Shown here one piece after another: positions 45,112-57,900 of a stretch of DNA of 57,989 nt. The first letter of the stretch is position 1. Every line of letters begins with the position of its first letter. The position numbers were made by a program, and so were the translations under genes. Origin of the DNA: Nemertoderma westbladi (taxonomy: Eukaryota; Xenacoelomorpha; Nemertodermatida; Nemertodermatidae); contig JAUCBJ010006597.1 of NCBI GenBank assembly GCA_032718475.1, positions 1-57,989 of the forward strand, written 5' to 3'. The notes beneath the pieces were generated by a model. The model worked only from the letters and a program-made list of their open reading frames with translations, did not search any database and was not told the origin of the DNA.

Positions 45112-48100
45112 GTCACACTGTTGTTAATTACGTCGTGTATGACACTGTTGTTCATTACGTCGTGTATCACACTGTTGTTCATTACGTCGTGTATCACACT
45201 GTTGTTAATTACGTCGTGTATGACACTGTTGTTCATTACGTCGTGTATCACACTGTTGTTCATTACGTCGTGTATCACACTGTTGTTCATTACGTCGTGT
45301 ATCACACTGTTGTTAATTACGTCGTGTATGACACTGTTGTTCATTACGTCGTGTATCACACTGTTGTTCATTACGTCGTGTATCACACTGTTGTTCATTA
45401 CGTCGTGTATCACACTGTTGTTAATTACGTCGTGTATCACACTGTTGTTCATTACGTCGTGTATCACACTGTTGTTAATTACGTCGTGTATGACACTGTT
45501 GTTCATTACGTCGTGTATCACACTGTTGTTCATTACGTCGTGTATCACACTGTTGTTCATTACGTCGTGTATCACACTGTTGTTAATTACGTCGTGTATG
45601 ACACTGTTGTTCATTACGTCGTGTATCACACTGTTGTTCATTACGTCGTGTATCACACTGTTGTTCATTACGTCGTGTATCACACTGTTGTTCATTACGT
45701 CGTGTATCACACTGTTGTTCATTACGTCGTGTATCACACTGTTGTTCATTACGTCGTGTATCACACTGTTGTTCATTACGTCGTGTATCACACTGTTGTT
45801 AATTACGTCGTGTATGACACTGTTGTTCATTACGTCGTGTATCACACTGTTGTTAATTACGTCGTGTATGACACTGTTGTTCATTACGTCGTGTATCACA
45901 CTGTTGTTCATTACGTCGTGTATCACACTGTTGTTAATTACGTCGTGTATGACACTGTTGTTCATTACGTCGTGTATCACACTGTTGTTCATTACGTCGT
46001 GTATCACACTGTTGTTCATTACGTCGTGTATCACACTGTTGTTAATTACGTCGTGTATGACACTGTTGTTCATTACGTCGTGTATCACACTGTTGTTCAT
46101 TACGTCGTGTATCACACTGTTGTTCATTACGTCGTGTATCACACTGTTGTTAATTACGTCGTGTATGACACTGTTGTTCATTACGTCGTGTATCACACTG
46201 TTGTTCATTACGTCGTGTATCACACTGTTGTTCATTACGTCGTGTATCACACTGTTGTTCATTACGTCGTGTATCACACTGTTGTTCATTACGTCGTGTA
46301 TCACACTGTTGTTCATTACGTCGTGTATCACACTGTTGTTCATTACGTCGTGTATCACACTGTTGTTAATTACGTCGTGTATGACACTGTTGTTCATTAC
46401 GTCGTGTATCACACTGTTGTTAATTATGTCGTGTATCACACTGTTGTTAATTACGTCGTGTATGACACTGTTGTTCATTACGTCGTGTATCACACTGTTG
46501 TTCATTATGTCGTGTATCACACTGTTGTTCATTACGTCGTGTATCACACTGTTGTTCATTACGTCGTGTATCACACTGTTGTTCATTACGTCGTGTATCA
46601 CACTGTTGTTAATTACGTCGTGTATGACACTGTTGTTCATTACGTCGTGTATCACACTGTTGTTAATTACGTCGTGTATCACACTGTTGTTAATTACGTC
46701 GTGTATGACACTGTTGTTAATTACGTCGTGTATCACACTGTTGTTAATTACGTCGTGTATGACACTGTTGTTCATTACGTCGTGTATCACACTGTTGTTA
46801 ATTACGTCGTGTATCACACTGTTGTTCATTACGTCGTGTATCACACTGTTGTTCATTACGTCGTGTATCACACTGTTGTTCATTACGTCGTGTATCACAC
46901 TGTTGTTCATTACGTCGTGTATCACACTGTTGTTCATTACGTCGTGTATCACACTGTTGTTAATTACGTCGTGTATCACACTGTTGTTCATTACGTCGTG
47001 TATCACACTGTTGTTCATTACGTCGTGTATCACACTGTTGTTAATTACGTCGTGTATCACACTGTTGTTAATTACGTCGTGTATGACACTGTTGTTCATT
47101 ACGTCGTGTATCACACTGTTGTTCATTACGTCGTGTATCACACTGTTGTTCATTACGTCGTGTATCACACTGTTGTTCATTACGTCGTGTATCACACTGT
47201 TGTTCATTACGTCGTGTATCACACTGTTGTTAATTACGTCGTGTATGACACTGTTGTTCATTACGTCGTGTATCACACTGTTGTTCATTACGTCTTGTAT
47301 CACACTGTTGTTCATTACGTCGTGTATCACACTGTTGTTAATTACGTCGTGTATGACACTGTTGTTCATTACGTCGTGTATCACACTGTTGTTAATTACG
47401 TCGTGTATCACACTGTTGTTCATTACGTCGTGTATCACACTGTTGTTAATTACGTCGTGTATGACACTGTTGTTCATTACGTCGTGTATCACACTGTTGT
47501 TCATTACGTCGTGTATCACACTGTTGTTCATTACGTCGTGTATCACACTGTTGTTAATTACGTCGTGTATGACACTGTTGTTCATTACGTCGTGTATCAC
47601 ACTGTTGTTCATTACGTCGTGTATCACACTGTTGTTCATTACGTCGTGTATCACACTGTTGTTCATTACGTCGTGTATCACACTGTTGTTCATTACGTCG
47701 TGTATCACACTGTTGTTCATTACGTCGTGTATCACACTGTTGTTCATTACGTCGTGTATCACACTGTTGTTAATTACGTCGTGTATGACACTGTTGTTCA
47801 TTACGTCGTGTATCACACTGTTGTTAATTACGTCGTGTATGACACTGTTGTTCATTACGTCGTGTATCACACTGTTGTTCATTACGTCGTGTATCACACT
47901 GTTGTTAATTACGTCGTGTATGACACTGTTGTTCATTACGTCGTGTATCACACTGTTGTTCATTACGTCGTGTATCACACTGTTGTTCATTACGTCGTGT
48001 ATCACACTGTTGTTAATTACGTCGTGTATGACACTGTTGTTCATTACGTCGTGTATCACACTGTTGTTCATTACGTCGTGTATCACACTGTTGTTCATTA

Positions 48101-51100
48101 CGTCGTGTATCACACTGTTGTTAATTACGTCGTGTATGACACTGTTGTTCATTACGTCGTGTATCACACTGTTGTTCATTACGTCGTGTATCACACTGTT
48201 GTTCATTACGTCGTGTATCACACTGTTGTTCATTACGTCGTGTATCACACTGTTGTTCATTACGTCGTGTATCACACTGTTGTTCATTACGTCGTGTATC
48301 ACACTGTTGTTCATTACGTCGTGTATCACACTGTTGTTAATTACGTCGTGTATGACACTGTTGTTCATTACGTCGTGTATCACACTGTTGTTAATTACGT
48401 CGTGTATCACACTGTTGTTAATTACGTCGTGTATGACACTGTTGTTCATTACGTCGTGTATCACACTGTTGTTCATTACGTCGTGTATCACACTGTTGTT
48501 CATTACGTCGTGTATCACACTGTTGTTCATTACGTCGTGTATCACACTGTTGTTCATTACGTCGTGTATCACACTGTTGTTAATTACGTCGTGTATGACA
48601 CTGTTGTTCATTACGTCGTGTATCACACTGTTGTTAATTACGTCGTGTATCACACTGTTGTTAATTACGTCGTGTATGACACTGTTGTTAATTACGTCGT
48701 GTATCACACTGTTGTTAATTACGTCGTGTATGACACTGTTGTTCATTACGTCGTGTATCACACTGTTGTTAATTACGTCGTGTATCACACTGTTGTTCAT
48801 TACGTCGTGTATCACACTGTTGTTCATTACGTCGTGTATCACACTGTTGTTCATTACGTCGTGTATCACACTGTTGTTCATTACGTCGTGTATCACACTG
48901 TTGTTCATTACGTCGTGTATCACACTGTTGTTAATTACGTCGTGTATCACACTGTTGTTCATTACGTCGTGTATCACACTGTTGTTCATTACGTCGTGTA
49001 TCACACTGTTGTTAATTACGTCGTGTATCACACTGTTGTTAATTACGTCGTGTATGACACTGTTGTTCATTACGTCGTGTATCACACTGTTGTTCATTAC
49101 GTCGTGTATCACACTGTTGTTCATTACGTCGTGTATCACACTGTTGTTCATTACGTCGTGTATCACACTGTTGTTCATTACGTCGTGTATCACACTGTTG
49201 TTAATTACGTCGTGTATGACACTGTTGTTCATTACGTCGTGTATCACACTGTTGTTAATTACGTCGTGTATCACACTGTTGTTCATTACGTCGTGTATCA
49301 CACTGTTGTTCATTACGTCGTGTATCACACTGTTGTTAATTACGTCGTGTATCACACTGTTGTTAATTACGTCGTGTATGACACTGTTGTTCATTACGTC
49401 GTGTATCACACTGTTGTTCATTACGTCGTGTATCACACTGTTGTTCATTACGTCGTGTATCACACTGTTGTTCATTACGTCGTGTATCACACTGTTGTTC
49501 ATTACGTCGTGTATCACACTGTTGTTCATTACGTCGTGTATCACACTGTTGTTAATTACGTCGTGTATCACACTGTTGTTAATTACGTCGTGTATGACAC
49601 TGTTGTTCATTACGTCGTGTATCACACTGTTGTTCATTACGTCGTGTATCACACTGTTGTTCATTACGTCGTGTATCACACTGTTGTTCATTACGTCGTG
49701 TATCACACTGTTGTTCATTACGTCGTGTATCACACTGTTGTTAATTACGTCGTGTATGACACTGTTGTTCATTACGTCGTGTATCACACTGTTGTTAATT
49801 ACGTCGTGTATCACACTGTTGTTAATTACGTCGTGTATGACACTGTTGTTCATTACGTCGTGTATCACACTGTTGTTCATTACGTCGTGTATCACACTGT
49901 TGTTAATTACGTCGTGTATCACACTGTTGTTCATTACGTCGTGTATCACACTGTTGTTCATTACGTCGTGTATCACACTGTTGTTAATTACGTCGTGTAT
50001 GACACTGTTGTTCATTACGTCGTGTATCACACTGTTGTTCATTACGTCGTGTATCACACTGTTGTTCATTACGTCGTGTATCACACTGTTGTTCATTACG
50101 TCGTGTATCACACTGTTGTTCATTACGTCGTGTATCACACTGTTGTTCATTACGTCGTGTATCACACTGTTGTTCATTACGTCGTGTATCACACTGTTGT
50201 TCATTACGTCGTGTATCACACTGTTGTTCATTACGTCGTGTATCACACTGTTGTTAATTACGTCGTGTATGACACTGTTGTTCATTACGTCGTGTATCAC
50301 ACTGTTGTTCATTACGTCGTGTATCACACTGTTGTTCATTACGTCGTGTATCACACTGTTGTTCATTACGTCGTGTATCACACTGTTGTTAATTACGTCG
50401 TGTATGACACTGTTGTTCATTACGTCGTGTATCACACTGTTGTTAATTACGTCGTGTATCACACTGTTGTTCATTACGTCGTGTATCACACTGTTGTTCA
50501 TTACGTCGTGTATCACACTGTTGTTAATTACGTCGTGTATCACACTGTTGTTAATTACGTCGTGTATGACACTGTTGTTCATTACGTCGTGTATCACACT
50601 GTTGTTCATTACGTCGTGTATCACACTGTTGTTCATTACGTCGTGTATCACACTGTTGTTCATTACGTCGTGTATCACACTGTTGTTCATTACGTCGTGT
50701 ATCACACTGTTGTTCATTACGTCGTGTATCACACTGTTGTTAATTACGTCGTGTATCACACTGTTGTTAATTACGTCGTGTATGACACTGTTGTTCATTA
50801 CGTCGTGTATCACACTGTTGTTCATTACGTCGTGTATCACACTGTTGTTCATTACGTCGTGTATCACACTGTTGTTCATTACGTCGTGTATCACACTGTT
50901 GTTCATTACGTCGTGTATCACACTGTTGTTAATTACGTCGTGTATGACACTGTTGTTCATTACGTCGTGTATCACACTGTTGTTAATTACGTCGTGTATC
51001 ACACTGTTGTTAATTACGTCGTGTATGACACTGTTGTTCATTACGTCGTGTATCACACTGTTGTTCATTACGTCGTGTATCACACTGTTGTTAATTACGT

Positions 51101-51736
51101 CGTGTATCACACTGTTGTTCATTACGTCGTGTATCACACTGTTGTTCATTACGTCGTGTATCACACTGTTGTTAATTACGTCGTGTATGACACTGTTGTT
51201 CATTACGTCGTGTATCACACTGTTGTTCATTACGTCGTGTATCACACTGTTGTTCATTACGTCGTGTATCACACTGTTGTTCATTACGTCGTGTATCACA
51301 CTGTTGTTCATTACGTCGTGTATCACACTGTTGTTCATTACGTCGTGTATCACACTGTTGTTCATTACGTCGTGTATCACACTGTTGTTCATTTCGTGTG
51401 TCACACTGTTGTTAATTACGCGTATGACACTGTTGTTAATTACGCGTATCACACTGTTGTTCATTTCGTGTGTCACAATGCAGTTGATTACGTGTATCAC
51501 ACTGTTGTTCATTACGTCGTGTATCACACTGTTGTTCATTACGTCGTGTATCACACTGTTGTTCATTTCGTGTGTCACACTGTTGTTAATTACGCGTATC
51601 ACACTGTTGTTCATTACGTCGTGTATCACACTGTTGTTCATTACGTCGTGTATCACACTGTTGTTCATTACGTCGTGTATCACACTGTTGTTCATTACGT
51701 CGTGTATCACACTGTTGTTCATTACGTCGTGTATCT
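45112..51736 (+). repeat. 27-bp minisatellite, about 245 copies, with higher-order duplications
   Basis: Unit TCACACTGTTGTTCATTACG followed by TCGTGTA. Two linked variants dominate: TTGTTAATTACG, usually followed by TATGACACTG in the next unit. The order of these variants reveals segmental duplication. The LM-LI-LM variant triplet at 46707 recurs at 48678, and the 7-plain-unit block after 45600 recurs after 47571, both offset 1971 bases (73 units). A second pattern at 49218 recurs at 50406, offset 1188 bases (44 units). Units at 51390-51600 are shortened (TTTCGTGTGTCAC, TTACGCGTAT). Since 27 is nine codons and no stop occurs, three frames stay open for over 2200 codons; none is judged coding. 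Confidence 0.97.
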
Positions 51737-51928
51737 ACATCATCGTGTATACTATATCTAGGCTGTTTGTATTTTTATATTTACTCAGATATAAGTATAT
51801 TATATACATTGTTCTTTTCCACGTTATTTACTTATGTATGTACATTGTACATATAGGTTGTTATTGATAAATATTGTATATAGGAGAGAGTTGAGGATTC
51901 CAATAGGGCTGAAGCTTCAACTCAACCC
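51737..51928. other. spacer and possible 5' exon edge of the Helitron gene
   Basis: AT-rich up to 51880. The frame of the downstream gene is open from 51884 (after an in-frame TAG), and TTGTATATAG just before it resembles a 3' splice site. An upstream exon beyond the minisatellite is therefore possible, with ATG 51929 then being internal. Confidence 0.3.
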
Positions 51929-54900
51929 ATGGATACTTCTGATGGAGGAGCCCCTAACCCTCCCATCTTCTCTCCTGCTGCTGGTGATGAGACATCCACC
52001 TCTGCCCCGTCCTCAGATCCTCTAACCTCGGAATGTTGGGAAGAATCCTTTTCTGCCCACAACTTTCTCTCCACGTTTACATTGCAACCTGGAGAGGAAA
52101 CCCCTCACTTTACCCCCAAGCGTCCAATGCCTTACGTGATTCCATCATGTGTTATTGGCGGACCAAGGGGCGTAATCCGAGGGGCACGTCCTGTAACAGT
52201 GAGTTTAATTTATTTCTATATATATAATAAATATACTGTTGTCATATAGTTCCTATGTGTATCAGTGTATTAAATATAATCTAGACCAATTATATAGTTG
52301 TTTTTTAGATGTCATTGTTTTGTACTTGTATCTATACGTTGTATAGGTTGTCTACGGTTTTAATATTTATGTATCATTCATATGGAATGTTGATTAATTA
52401 GTTTATAGTTTTAAATTAAAGTCAGATTTGTACATAGATTTAAATAATTGTACTTCATTTTATATGGAATTTTTTTATTTTTTTTAGCCAACAGGATTTA
52501 ACCTTCAAGGTTCAATTAGACCCCCCTGGATTAGACCGGTAGTTTCTGGACCTCGGTTTACTGGTTATGATACTGCAAGGTCATCTGCAGTACCCGCCAC
52601 TGGAGGTGCACCACAACCCACTGCATCATCTGAAACGCCCAGATGCTCATCCTCAGAGAGGGTTTCATCAATGGCTATTCAGACTAATGCAGCAGCTTGG
52701 TTCCGTGTTGAAGCTGAAAAGCGCAATATGGAATTGGTGTGGGTACGTGGCGATGGAAATTGCATGTTTAATGCATTCCGTATTTCATCACAAGGAATTA
52801 CTGATTCCCCTCTGTTGATGAGAAAGAAAGTGCGGGACTATCTCCGGGAGCATTCTCAGGAATTTTCTGATAAGTATGCTCCTGGGCCATATGAACTGCC
52901 TTTTGTGGAATTTGTTGCCCAATTGATAAACCAATCACATGATGTGGTCTTTGGTAACTCCATTGTCCTGGAAGCACTTGGTAGGATTTATTCACGTTTA
53001 TTTGTGGTATTAACTACCGAGTTTGGCAACCACATGGAACGAGTTGGGGTGCCTGGAACGCAAGAAGTTCTGATTGGCCATGACCATGTTGGTGCACATT
53101 ATTATGCATTTAAGCCATTGCAGATATGTACCACCCACCAGGAGCCTGCTGCAAGTGCAAGTGCAATACCTATGCCTCCTCCACAACTGCCTACAAACAG
53201 TGCTTCAGCATCACCATGTGTTGAACAACAACCACCCCTTCAACCTCAACCAACAATATCCAACCCCCCTGCAGGAGAACGTGATGAACCAGATGATGAC
53301 ATGGATTGGTCAGAATTTGAAGAGGATGAAGAGGCTCTTCGATATGACTCAATCCGTAATGATCATTTGAATATTCCTGATGTTGACCTTTTGGAGGAAT
53401 TTGATGATGATGTGGTTGAGGAGGTTGTTGATGAGGTTGATGATGACAGTGATGATGAAGAAGCAATGGAAGTTGATAGTGATGTGGTTATTCTAGAGAA
53501 TGAAGAGGTCTGTGAGAATTGCAGGCGCATTAAGACTCCAGAACATCCTTTGGAGTTACGCAGTAGCAAGAAAGAGCTTAATCGGGAATATGGCTATCTC
53601 CTTCGTAATGGTAATAAGGAGTATGTGCTCTGTATTGACTGCTCCACCTATTTATCGAAGCGAAGGTCTTCTCATGGTTCTTGGGCTTTTGGCTGGCCTT
53701 CTTTCATCTATTCCTGTCTTGTGAACAGGGTTGTGGGTTGTAATCCAACCGCACTTCTTGATTTGCTGGCAGAGGAATTGAGGGACAGCTGGAAGCAAGT
53801 CATTTATGAACTTGATCTTCATCCTACGAAGACAGTAATTAAGGACTTTACCAAGGATCTCCGTGAGTATCAAGAAGAAATGGAGGAATTCGACTTAGGA
53901 AAGTTTACCAGGTTAATGAATGATGGCTGCTTTCCTAGTGTTGTATGTGGTATGGGATGTATCCAATACATTGAAGCATGCAAACCTATTCCATTCAATA
54001 ATTACTTGGCAAGCCATTTTCCGATTAAGCAGGTATTTCATGCTAAGCCAGATCATGTACGTTCCTTCAGGAATGATTGGCCTTATACATTTAAGGAGCT
54101 CGATTGGAAAGCGATGGCTGGTACGATTGTAACTTCGAAGAAGGGCTTGTGTATCTTGATATGCAAGAAGCACAAGACTACTAACAAGTTTATCTTCCAC
54201 CTCCCAAACAACCCAGTATCTCCCGATGACCCGATTATTCACCCAGAAATGTTTGCCATGGCTACTTTAACTCCTCATATAGTCCGTGGCCCTCGTGATG
54301 GTGTTTATTCGACTGGTTTCCATACTAGTAAGGTTGATGGAGGATATAATGGGTTGTCATCGTGTTACATCGAGCTTGACCCTGTTCACCATTACCTTCC
54401 TGAAGAAGCTGTCAGAGATGGAAAGTTGTACCATGCTGATTCTCTCACCTTAGAATGTCGTCCTGATGTGAGAGAATTCATGCGCCAAGGTCGACATCGC
54501 CATCTTGATCCTGGATATATTGATGATATCACTGAGTTTTATAAACCCCCAGAACAACACTTAATTCTGGAAGCCTTGGAAGGAGCTACGTATATGGATG
54601 TGTACGACTGCTACAAGCTTCACCAAAGAATTTTGAATAAGGGAACGGAAGAGAACGAAAGAGATCGGTTTTCTTTCAAAGATATATGTCTTGACGAAAT
54701 GCCAATCATGCAACCCTGCAATGATATTGGCAGAAGATCATGGCGCATTTACAATGAGTCATATATGTCTGACGGCCTTAGACTACAGATGCTGTCATTT
54801 TCAGTGATGCATTGCCGTGTGATGCATACTATCCTCCAGGCTGTAGAAATTAAGAATGACGCCCAAAAGGCTCTTCTTAAATATCTTAAGTATGGTGTAT

Positions 54901-57900
54901 ATGCTGCTCACTGCACAGCAAAGCAACGATCAATGTATGCCAATCATATCCTTGAAAGATTGGAGGAGGATTTTGATTTTGGTCTACATTGTGAAACTGT
55001 TGACAGCCAAGTAGCACTAATGCTGGAAGAACTTATTCCAGGTTGTTATGAGGTTAATAGGATTGATGATATCATTGATGATGACATTTATGTCCTTAGC
55101 AGACCACGTAATACTGGCAGAGGGGAGCCATTCCCTTTGGAGATAGGTGACCATTACCTGCATTCAGCCTTGACTATAAGAGATAATAAGTTATCCGGGA
55201 TTTTTCGTTGGAGTGATGATCACTCATTCCAGCATTTCCTCTGTGAGGAAAATAAACTGACACCACCTATGGTAGATGATCCCGAGCATGCAATTAAGAA
55301 GGCGCAACTTTACATCTATGTAAAGAAGGGTTGTTATAACCTAACTGAGATGCAGCGAGATAAATTTATTGCAAATTTTGCTGATCAAAGTAAGGTTAAA
55401 TGTTCCCAGCATAATACTTTACTCCGTAGAGAAAACTTTAAGGAGGATAATGGTATATGCGTTAAGTCGCACTCTGGCACTAATGTTAGTAAGAACATAC
55501 GCTGGCGTTGCCCTTATGGGTTTCCTCAGAATCAGTGTGAGGTTGGATTGTGTCTTAGTCACTGGAGAAACGAGATTGTTAAACCAGAAGCTGTGATACT
55601 TATCAATCCTTGTAATGAACATGTTCTTAATCGACATTCGAATGATCTACCAACAGGTGGTGATCGGGAAGGTGACAATGCCTCATCTGATGATGAGGAA
55701 GTGGAAGATCCTCTAGATAGGGCAAGCAGAATTTTTGGTGGTGATTTTCAAGCTGATGATGCTGCTAACCCTATGGAAGACTATGTGGTAGGGATCAATG
55801 ATGGTGATTACGATGACGATGAATATCCATTAGTAGGATTGGCCACTGGTGCCACTGTTCCTATTTATGATATTGGTAGGGTATCTGCCCATTGTCTGCT
55901 TAACAATCAGAATGGCCTCCAGATACTTAAACGTAGTCGTGGTTACGGGGGTAAAGGTTCAGCCCATGTTAATAAGGTGCTGTACCATATTGCCTCACGT
56001 ACACGTGGCATCCATTTGCCTCTTATGTACATTGAAGGACTCCTATTTCCAAGGAATTTCTGGTACATGAAGGCTAATGGAAGTGTTGTTGGTGCCATTC
56101 CATCGTTCTTGTATGGTCTACCATTCAATAGTCCTAATTATGGTATAGCATCTCTACGGGAACATATGCATATCAGGACATTTGATGAGAGGCTGTTTTC
56201 TTCCAAGGATCCAGCCTATCTTCATTTCATGTTTGATGTATATATGAACTCGGTTTTGAACTATAACTCTTCTCAGCTTGTTCTCCGTAAGGGATTTGAA
56301 CAAGTCTGCGAGGGAGAGGAGAGGCTTCAATCTGGTGCTTCAGATACCATATTACGTTTCGATGAAATGGAATCACGGCGTCGTGTGAGGGAGTTGTGTG
56401 CACTATTGCGGTATGGTTACTGGAATTATTTTTTCACAGCCACCTGTAATAACGCATATACTCCAGGAGTTTCGCCAGTGTATAATGCAGTTTTGAAGCT
56501 CTATGAGCATCTGGAAGGCAGAAAGCTGGCTTTAGCTATGGAGAAATATACAACCTTACTCACACGCTGTTGGAATCGTTTCACGGATCACCTTCACCAT
56601 TGGATTGAACGAGGTGTCGATAAACCATTTGGTGATGTGAAGTATTTATGGACAAGAATGGAGGCTCAAGACCAGGGATCCCCTGTAGCAAATATGCTAC
56701 ATATCCATGGTGGAATAACCCTCCACCCAGAGTCTATAGAGGAAACCACAGGGAGAATATGCTGCCAAACCATTGACTTGCTATCTCCTATGTTTGGGAC
56801 AGATCGTCCTGAATTGGTTCAACAAGGAATCATTGAGGATGATGAATGGTCTGAGCTATGCTGCCTTGGGCATCTGCAAACACACAACTGTGAACGTGCT
56901 GGCAGTCGGTGTCATAAGCGTATTGATGAGGCTGGAAATACGTTTTGCCGAATGCCTCGTCACCTAGCAAGTTTTGACTATGGCTTCACACCGAAGACAG
57001 ATATGTATAGCGATGAGGCCCTTGATGATTTTGAATCTATAGACCTTCTTCAAAGAAATGAGGATGGAACTCTTAGATTAGATGATCAGGGTAATCGATT
57101 GGCACATAGTAATCTTATCGGTGGTCGTCATACTTATCCCGCTGGTGGTCATGAGTTTGCTGTGCCGACAATACCTAAGTATTGGGTTGCTCTGAGATCA
57201 TCCACCAATGTACAGGCGTGTGATACAAGGTTCTGTACCTCGTATTGTGCCAAGTACTTGGGGGGTCCTGAAGAAAGGAGAGCAGTTAAAATCGATGGCA
57301 AAAAGAATATCTCCTCAGTAAAAGTCACCCATACTGAACAAGAAGGGTTAAAGATTTCAGGTGTTAATTACCTGAAGAAACAGGATGATAAGAAAGATTC
57401 CAATAAGAGTGGCATCAAATCTCGGGAGATGGGTTATCCAGAGATTCTTCATAATCTTCTTGGCTTCCCATACATCAGATCAAATGTGGACTTTGTCCAT
57501 GTTTCTACTCTGACTCCTGAGTACCGGCATGGCATTGTGAAACAACAAAGCAGAGATGTCAATATGGGTGTCCTCGAAGCTGTTCAAAAGCGATTAATGA
57601 TGCCTGGTTTACCGGAATGGCGAAACTTCACAAATAATCAAATACTTACTGTCAATGAGATGGGCAAGAGTGATTATATTTCTGATGGTTTAACTTCATT
57701 CAGTGTAAGAGCTCCTGAGCTACTAATCTTTGATAAGCTTGACACATTCTATGAATGCTTTTGTGTTGTAGGAAATGTCAAGAAATATCATATTGATTTG
57801 CAGCTGAAGAAGTGCTATTGGATTGATGCTAATAACCGTCAATGGAAGTTACGACCTTCAGGTATACCAATAGCTGTAGATTTTCTAACAAGAAAAGCTG

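Noticed and set aside
45084-51867. Three overlapping ORFs of more than 2200 codons across the 27-bp array, on both strands
   Set aside because: All follow from a stop-free 27-base unit. Frames on both strands are equally open and there is no codon-level constraint or non-repeat domain.
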